Shown here: positions 57,295 through 64,000 of the stretch, in pieces
Layout of the letters: the number at the start of each line of letters is the position of its first letter
Numbering within the stretch: the stretch's first letter is position 1
The notes under the pieces: generated by a model
Database searches by the model: none
Seen by the model: only the letters and a program-made list of their open reading frames with translations
Told to the model about the DNA's origin: nothing
From: Asterias amurensis
Lineage: Eukaryota; Echinodermata; Asteroidea; Forcipulatida; Asteriidae
Reading direction: 5' to 3'
DNA length: 64,000 nt
NCBI RefSeq assembly: GCF_032118995.1
Contig: NC_092666.1
Span: 2,232,001-2,296,000, forward strand
Translations under genes and position numbers: made by a program

Positions 57295-60200
57295 GTAAGT
57301 TTGGAATATCCTATATAATTATATTTTTTTGTGGAAACCGTGGCTTGTAAAGTTGTGTGTGATGGCCCCTTGACTTGTGCGTTATTTATAAAAAGGGGGT
57401 AGGCGGGGTCGGGACGTGGCCAAGGAGGCCGTGGGGGAGGTGGCTGACATGGACTTTGAATATTATACATTAATGCAAATTCAGCTCAATGACTTCGACT
57501 CTGATGATGTAAATGACCTGTGACAATTCGTAGTTAACAAAAAAGTTTTATATTTTTTTAATAAAAAAAAAACAATTATAATTTATATAAATAAAATAGT
57601 AAACTAAGTTTCCTATATTAATTTTTGTAATTTACATTATATCGGCCTACTACTTCTGGTACTACTCTAGGCCTGTCCGTAGGTTTAATGATTGCTTTTT
57701 ATATCACCCTTTGTGTTGATTACATTTTTGGTGGCTCTTCCGCTGTTTGGCATGTTTGTTGGTCATGTTATCTGGTTATTATATAATTTATGAAAACAAT
57801 ATATGAATAAAATCAATGGACACGATTTCAATATTCGATGGATTTGGTTTTAATTGAAATATCGATGTTCGTGATATATCGCGACATATCGCGATGTATC
57901 GTGATAATTGTGATATATCGATTAAATATCGCGATGTATTTGCTAGCTGAGACATCTTGCAACCTATAGGTTTGTAATAAAACCAGAAGAATAGGTCATT
58001 AGAACACCTCTCTTAGTCTTATGCTAGGACTGTGTCTTCTACAACTTTCACTTGGAGTTTTAAGACGGATGATGTCAAATTTTTATTAATCACGATTATA
58101 TTGATTATCGCGATATATTGTCGGCGATATATCGTGAATAAAATAAATCGATATCGCCCAAGCTTACTTCCCTGGGTTGACCCCAATGTGCTCATCCAAG
58201 TGACGTATTTTTTTTTTTTTCCAGGACAAACGTGGGCAAATAATTACCCCACAGTCGTCCTGGAAAGTCACCTATTTTTATGGTGGCCCTGAAGGGACAT
58301 CGCATAACGCAAACGTGTGCGCACACGTATGCAATGTCGTGAAACAAATCGCGAATATATGCGCACACGTATGCAATGTCGTGAAACAATTCGCGAATAT
58401 GTGCGCACACGTATGCAATGTCGTGAAACAATTCGCGAATATGTGCGCACACGTATGCAATGTCGTGAAACAATTCGCGAATATGTGCGCACACGTATGC
58501 AATGTCGTGAAACAAATCGCGAATATGTGCGCACACGTATGCAATCTCGTGAACCAAATCGTGAATATGTGCGCACACGAATGCGATTTGTTTTGCAATG
58601 TCGTGAATTTTATTGCATACCATGTTGCATACCATTAGGATGATGTCATAGTTGTGGATAATTTGTTACCGATCTAGGGAGTACTGTGGCGCTACAGCAG
58701 GCTCCCTCTGTAAAGCATGTGTATACCCAGGAACTTGGCACCAGGCCAAGGACGACCACCCGCCTCGCTTGCCTCACAACAAAGACTACTGCTGCAATGA
58801 CTACCGCTTATCTCACTGTTGGAAAGAAACCCCCCAGATCATTAGATATTTTATTCAAAGGTATGCAACATGGTATGCAATAAAATTCACGACATCGCAA
58901 ATAATATTCGCAGACGTGTGCGCACATATTCGCGAATTGTTTCACGACATTGCATACGTGTGCGCACATATTCGCGAATTGTTTCACGACATTGCATACG
59001 TGTGCGCACATATTTGCGAATTGTTTCACGACATTGCATACGTGTGCGCACATATTCGCGAATTGTTTCACGCAATGCATTCGTGTGCGCACATATTTGC
59101 GAATTGTTTCACGACATTGCATACGTATGCGCACACGTTTGCTATATGCGATGTCCCTTCAGGGCCACCATATATTTTGTTTCCCAGTCCGAATGTGTGC
59201 AGATGTTTACCAATGCTCCACCTGGAAAAAAACAGACGCATTATCACGTGAGCCTTCTCGTGGTGACGTCAGTGCACCTCGGTTCAGCCCCAAGTGACCC
59301 TATCCACAAACGCACCCATTATAAATTACCTCGATGGATATCCATTTGTAAAAATGAGTGAAAAAGTGATGGAGCCATACAGAAAGTTATCCCCATTGAC
59401 TGTCTGACTTGTCTTTTTTGGAAATGAATGTTTCAGATTTTCAAATCTTGATGAGGCATGGTCTGTGCTTTGCAACCTGCTGTGCTGGTGCCGGGCACTC
59501 ATGATTTCAAAAACGACCGACACACATTTTTTCAATTTTTTTAAAGTTAAAATTACATTCCTTTATGCCTTTCACAGATTTTCAACAAAATGTAACACTT
59601 GTGTAAAGTTTATTAATATTAGTAAAATAAGAAACATGTTTACAGCCAGCCACTTCCTTTGTACAGATAACCTCCTTTTTATTATTACTTTTTTTCTTTT
59701 CTTCTATTAAAAAAAAAAAGGGTTGTTTTAAACGATCTCAGATAAAACAATCTGAATGTCTTGTCTGAATGTCTTGACCAAAGTGTTTCATTTATGTAGT
59801 GTGTGTTTGAGCAGTAGAAAAAACAATGGATATTTGACATTTTAAAAAGAATGGGGGCCATCTCGAAATCAAAAATAAAAAGCCCCTCCTTCCTTTTTTT
59901 GAGAAACCCGGATGCTAAACATGTTTATTTTTTTACTTGGCCTTTTCAGTGAATTTAATTTCTTTGTATCGGCGGTGACCGCATAATTTATACCACTGTC
60001 ATTCATTAGCACAGACAGCATATTTTTGAATGAATGAAAAGTCACTTTTTGTCTTCCTTCTCATTACAGCTGCATTACATGGTGTGGTCTATCAACAATC
60101 ATTCATACATGTACCTGCGTCTCAACTCTCGCAAAAATGTTGAAGGTCGTCACAAGGTCATCAGCCAGAAAGACCTAGGATCACTGGTGAGTGAAACACT

Positions 60201-62723
60201 GGAGTTTTATCTTAGGAAATGTCCAAATTGATTAGGTTTATGTCTTGATGTTTACAGGGATGAGATTCTTCCGACCTTCGTCGGAATTTTGACTTTTTAA
60301 TTTTAGAAATCGGACCTTTTTTTCCCACTTCCGACATTTTGACTTTCCCTCTTTTACCTATTTTAAGAATCTTTGTTATCAGACACAATGTTAGTTTACC
60401 TTTGTAATTGCTATAATCGCGGATGTACGTGGCGTTCATGAAAAAACATCACCTAAACAAAAAAATTGCCGTCCAGCAGCACCTGGCACTATTTACGGCT
60501 TGTGGTCTTCCTGGCATCGCGCATACGTGCAGCAGCAGCGACAGATGTATAAACTTGTCTCTCTCCTCGCTTCGTTTACAGTGGTACGGTTCAATAATGT
60601 TTGCGTGTAATGCACTTGCTGCCATAGCAATACCCAGAGCTCCCAGGGCCCTTAAGCGGGCCCTTGACCCCCACTGTAAAGGAACTTCGCGCTGGGTGCT
60701 CGTGTTGTGTGCTTTGCACACAAATGATGGAATATTGACATTACCAATCAATCAAATTTTCAGACCTTTTCATTTTCAAAGAATCATTTTCAAATTGTTT
60801 ACAAACAGAAATGTTCGTACTTTATTGATTGTTTTATTGTCTATACTAGTATAACCACCAAAACATTTTGATTTTATTTCTTTCTTTTAGAGGTTTCACC
60901 ATTTATATTTAACTCTGAATGAATAAAAAAAGATGTACAATTAAAATCTGTGAAAAGGGTTCACCACCCACAGGGAAACCTCTGGCCGTTTTTAAAATTG
61001 GTTTATAAAAAAAAAAGATGCACAAAAGATGAAATTTATTAGGTGATTTATTTCATATGGTTTCTTTTGAAGAATATAACCCCCGAAATATTTAGGTTCA
61101 CTGTTTTATTTTATTTCAGGTAAGAAACAAAAACAAATCAGTGTAAAGGGTTTGCCACCTGTAGGGGAACCTCTGGTCAATTATGAAATTATTTGAAAGA
61201 AAAATGCACAACTTTGTTTTGAATAAAATGTGGTTTATCATTTGGTAAATTTTGAAGAAAAAACCCCCAAAGTTCTTTGTTTGTTCTTGTTTATTTTTTT
61301 CAGAGGTTTTATTCCTCTGAAATCAGTGATAAAGGTTTGCCAACCGTAGGGAAACCTCTGGCCAATGTTTTAACTTGGTTTAATTGAAAAATGTACCACT
61401 CTATTTTAAGAGATGATTTTTTATAATTTCATAGTTTTTGAAAATTAACCCGCCCCCCATAATTATTTGGTTAGAAATAGTTTTGTTTTGTTTCAGAGGT
61501 TATGGGTTCGCCACCTGTAAGGAAACCCCTGGTCAATTTTTTAACTGTGTTTGATTGAAAATTGCGCCACTTCAAATTAAAAGTTGACATTTGGTAAATT
61601 TTGAAAAATATTGTAAACCCCCCCCCCCCAAATATTTTGATAAATAAATAGGTTTGTTTTATTTCAGAGGTTTTATATATTACCTGTGAAACAGAGCAGC
61701 AAAAGTCAGTGACAAAGGGTTTGCCACCCGTAGGGAAACCCCTGGCCAATTTTTAAACTTTGTTTGAATCAGTTTGATTGATAATTGCGCCACTTCCAAT
61801 TAAAAGTTGACATTTTGTAAATTTTGAAAAATAAAGTAAACCCCCAAATTTGTTGATATACAATTTGGTTTGTTTTATTTCGTAGGTGTTATATTTTACC
61901 TTTGAAAACTGAGGAGCAAAAATCAGTGACAAAGGGTTCGCCACCCGTAAGGAAACCTCTGGCCGTTTTTTTTTAATGTTTGGGAAAAAGCAAATGTAAT
62001 ATGTTGATCAATCGATATCTTTACCTCGGATGGATTCATCGCTACTGTGACAGGGTTTTGCTTCTTTCTGTTTTCTCAGCAAGTAGAACCAGTAGACCTA
62101 TTTTGCTGAAACTTTCACGGTTTTATTTCATCTTTCTATATTTTGTCCATTAATCAGTGAAAAAAACAACAACTTATGGCCCTTCCTTTTAGCCGCATTA
62201 TCACAAATTTGTTTTTTCATTGCTTGGTTATTTTTCATCACTTCTTAATTTCATTTTTGTATCTGGTCTGGTTTCAGACTTGATTGACAGGGCATGTGCC
62301 AAGTGCGGTCACGATGGCCTTCATTTCCACACCAGGCAAACAGGATCAGCTGATGAAGGACAAACCGTCTTCTATTTCTGCCCATCATGCAAGTAAGTTA
62401 ATCACCTTAAGCTTGGTTCATTCTTGCTGCAAATGCAAAGTGAATTTTGGCGACACAGCCCTGTTTTCTTTGGGATCTACGGTGGACTTTACAAAGAGTT
62501 AAGACTAGTCTTATCTCAAGTTAGGACAAGTTACTCGTCTTAACTTAGGACTAGCCTTACATTTTTAATATTTCCTGGGACTAGTCCTAAGTTAGGACCA
62601 GTCCTAACTCTTTGTGAAATGGACCCCAGGATGGTTAGGGTCAAAGGTTAATTATTTTATGTAAAAGTAATTTTATTTTTGTTATTTTTTATTCACAGGT
62701 ATCAAGAGATTGAGTACTCCTGA
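57162..62723 (+). CDS. POLR1H: RNA polymerase I subunit RPA12-like gene (right arm)
   Basis: Exons: 57162-57281 (or -57294), 60070-60186, 62283-62392 and 62699-62723. Exon 1 gives an N-terminal zinc ribbon (FC15PQC18GSILPFPE .. KSKTC37P); the third ligand position is Ser34. Exon 2 (39 codons, one open frame) ends [14 protein letters not shown]. Exon 3 gives the C-terminal ribbon [33 protein letters not shown], and exon 4 YQEIEYS and stop. The total of about 123 residues and ribbon spacing match RPA12 (about 125). RPA12 anchors to the Pol I core and its C-ribbon stimulates transcript cleavage. Problems: the phase-0 donor of exon 1 (gtaaat) is weaker than the phase-1 gtaagt 13 nt later, and ACTTG is inserted between the exon 3 acceptor and ATTGAC. 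May be functional, alternatively spliced, or a pseudogene. Confidence 0.7.
57826..58165. repeat. AT-rich cgatatatcg palindrome cluster, right arm only
   Basis: Many tatcgcgata/cgatatatcg motifs at 57835-57945 and 58080-58160, ending atcgatatcgcccaagc, which resembles hAT-type ends. The left end could not be placed. Confidence 0.4.
58280..59171. mobile_element. Fold-back (TU/FB-like) element with 42-bp tandem repeats in its arms
   Basis: The ends atggtggccctgaagggaca and tgtcccttcagggccaccat are perfect inverted repeats. Each arm then holds about six copies of a 42-bp unit (gtgcgcacacgtatgcaatg, cgtgaaacaattcgcgaata): direct in 58315-58600, inverted in 58890-59140. A unique 290-bp loop lies between them. 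This is the architecture of sea urchin TU and Drosophila FB elements. The 42-bp period keeps all frames open, giving spurious ORFs. Absent from the left arm. Confidence 0.85.
60070..60186 (+). CDS. POLR1H: RPA12-like exon 2 (linker)
   Basis: Acceptor ctcattacag, donor gtgagt, 117 nt, open only in phase 0. Includes [11 protein letters not shown], where RPA12 proteins have a conserved EG after the first ribbon. Confidence 0.55.
60449..60751 (-). other. Antisense open frame shared by both arms (right copy)
   Basis: Open for 100 codons; includes [33 protein letters not shown] and [13 protein letters not shown]. Homologous to 53779-54110, where a substitution (AGA to TGA) truncates it. Function unknown. 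Confidence 0.3.
60880..61975. repeat. About 170-220-bp tandem array, right arm
   Basis: Mirror of 51930-53055. Units contain ggtttccctacgggtggcga on the minus strand and aaatttaccaaatg blocks; 4-6 units. Confidence 0.85.
62283..62392 (+). CDS. POLR1H: RPA12-like zinc-ribbon exon, right arm module 1 (copy D)
   Basis: Same protein as copy C: GSADEG hairpin, four Cys. The acceptor is followed by ACTTG before ATTGAC (62278-62282). Joined to exon 2 in phase 0 this gives ACT-TGA, a stop. Joined directly to exon 1 through its gtaagt donor (phase 1) it stays in frame. Donor gtaagt at 62393. Confidence 0.7.
62699..62723 (+). CDS. POLR1H: RPA12-like last exon, right arm module 1
   Basis: Acceptor attcacag; completes Lys and encodes YQEIEYS, then TGA. 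The sequence after the stop stays open in frame for about 50 codons (SSLRGTQGKSSLEQGDEITT, then an Asp run). Confidence 0.7.
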
Positions 62724-63543
62724 AGAGAATCAACATCTTCGGATCGGTCTTCACTGAGAGGAACTCAAGGCAAGAGCTCACTGGAACAAGGAGATGAAAT
62801 CACCACCGAGGATGACGACGACAACGTTGACCTGATGCCAGAGAGATGTCTTACCGATGAGGAGGCCAATTTTTTAACTGTGTTTGTTAATTGAAAAATG
62901 CGCCACTTCATATTAGGTGATTTATCATTCGGTAAGTTTTGAAAACAAGCCCCCAAATATTTGGTTTTATAGAGCAAAAATTCAGTGACAAAGGGTTCGC
63001 CACCCGTAAGGAAACCCCTGGCCAATTTTTTAACTGTGTTTGATTGAAAATTGCGCCACTTCAAATTAAAAGTTGACATTTGGTAAATTTTGAAAAATAA
63101 AGTAAACCCCCAAATATTTTGATATACAAATAGGTTCGTTTTATTTCAGAGGTTTTATATTTGACCTTTGAAAACAGAGGAGCAAAAATCAGTGACAAAG
63201 GGTTCGCCACCCGTAAGGAAATCCCTGGCAAATTTTTTTGAAATGTTTTGGGAAAAAGTAAACCTAATTTGTTGATGTATCGAAATCTTTACCTCAGATG
63301 GATTCATCGCTACTTTGACAGGGTTTTGCTTCTTTCTGTTTTCTCAGCAAGTAGAACCAGTAGACCTATTTTGCTGAAACTTTCAGTTTTATTTCATCTT
63401 TCTATATTTTCTCCATTAATCATTGACAAAAAAACAAACTTATGGCCCAAATATTTAGGCGTATTATCACAAACTTGTTTTTTCAATGATTGGTCATTTT
63501 TCGTCACTTCTAAATTTCATTTTTGTATCTGGTCTGGTTTCAG

Positions 63544-63653
63544 ATTGACGGGGCATGTGCCAAGTGCGGTCACGATGGCCTTCATTTCCACACCAGGCAA
63601 ACACGATCAGCTGATAAAGAACAAACCGTCTTCTATTTCTGCCCATCATGCAA
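63544..63653 (+). CDS. RPA12-like zinc-ribbon exon, right arm module 2 (copy E)
   Basis: Intact splice sites; IDGACAKC and [12 protein letters not shown], identical in key residues to copy B. Its last exon should lie beyond the window, as the mirror is about 1.1 kb further. Confidence 0.72.
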
Positions 63654-64000
63654 GTAAGTTAATTACTATTTAAGTCTGGTTCATACTTCCTGCAAGTGCA
63701 AAGTAAATTTTGGCGACACAGCTCTGTTTTCTTAGCGAATGTTTCAATGGCATTGAACACAGTTCAACTGTTGCAAGTTATTCATTTGAGTTTGTGACAA
63801 CCCAATTTGCTTCGCATTCGCAGGAAGTATGAACCCGGCTGTAGGCTTGTAGACCCTTTCAGGTTTATCATACAGTTTCCATAGATTGCACAGGGGTAAG
63901 TAGGTACCTGTGAGGGCAGAGATGGTTCTTGTGATTTATTTAGCTTGGTCACTACATATTTGGCTGCCGGGCAGTTTATACCCAAGGGAACTGAGTTGGT

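Larger units (their letters stand above)
56959..64000 (+). repeat. Large inverted duplication, right arm (runs off window)
   Basis: Mirror of 47262-56479. Private insertions here include the fold-back element at 58280-59171 and AT-rich cgatatatcg sequence near 57826-58162. Continues beyond the last base. Confidence 0.93.

Noticed and set aside
58315..59140. CRISPR-like regular repeats
   Set aside because: Units are contiguous, without unique spacers, and appear in inverted arms in a eukaryotic genome. The same applies to the 37-bp satellite at 2263-2932.
58192..59361. Many open frames of 60-200 codons with a 14-residue periodic pattern
   Set aside because: Produced by the 42-bp tandem repeat (a multiple of three) in the fold-back element; all frames and both strands are open.

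Overview
The window is eukaryotic and non-coding-rich. It is AT-rich, with spliced genes, long introns and many nested transposable elements. The recurring TTAA-flanked repeat, the DIRS element and the fold-back element types suggest an echinoderm, probably a sea star. That placement rests on remembered repeat families and was not checked by a search.

Layout. 0-7.5 kb holds no recognisable gene, only a 37-bp satellite and several fold-back repeats. 7.5-14.0 kb is a GC-rich DIRS-type tyrosine-recombinase retrotransposon (7675-13755) inserted without target duplication into a TTAA-flanked palindromic repeat. 14.9-29.7 kb is a six-exon gene, assembled here by splice sites and phase, for a 353-residue secreted protein with three Ig domains and a hydrophobic C-terminal tail (IgLON/lachesin-like). 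Its introns carry a Helitron/Helentron-like element, a hAT-like insertion, a hexanucleotide microsatellite and a 2.3-kb almost pure (ATT)n array sitting at the apex of a palindromic repeat. 29.7-43.3 kb is mostly repeats, with tRNA-like modules near 33 kb, a promoter-like spliced first exon near 34.2 kb and an inverted duplication at 38-41 kb.

From 43.4 kb to the window end lies a large imperfect inverted duplication. The left arm is 47262-56479; the right arm is 56959-64000 and runs off the edge. Each arm carries a divergent copy of an RNA polymerase I subunit RPA12 (POLR1H)-like gene, head to head across a 0.5-kb spacer. The zinc-ribbon exon and last exon were additionally duplicated in tandem before the inversion. 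The left copy has lost its start codon and has a stop in exon 2. The right copy is better preserved but its first zinc-ribbon exon has a 5-nt insertion. None of the five zinc-ribbon copies has the full RSADE catalytic hairpin. Insertions present in one arm only (hAT-like, Helitron/Helentron-like, CpG-rich TIR element, fold-back element) are younger than the inversion, and the other arm serves as their empty site.

There is no operon logic. The biology is a cell-surface Ig gene, a decaying or diverging Pol I subunit gene cluster, and the transposons that shaped both.
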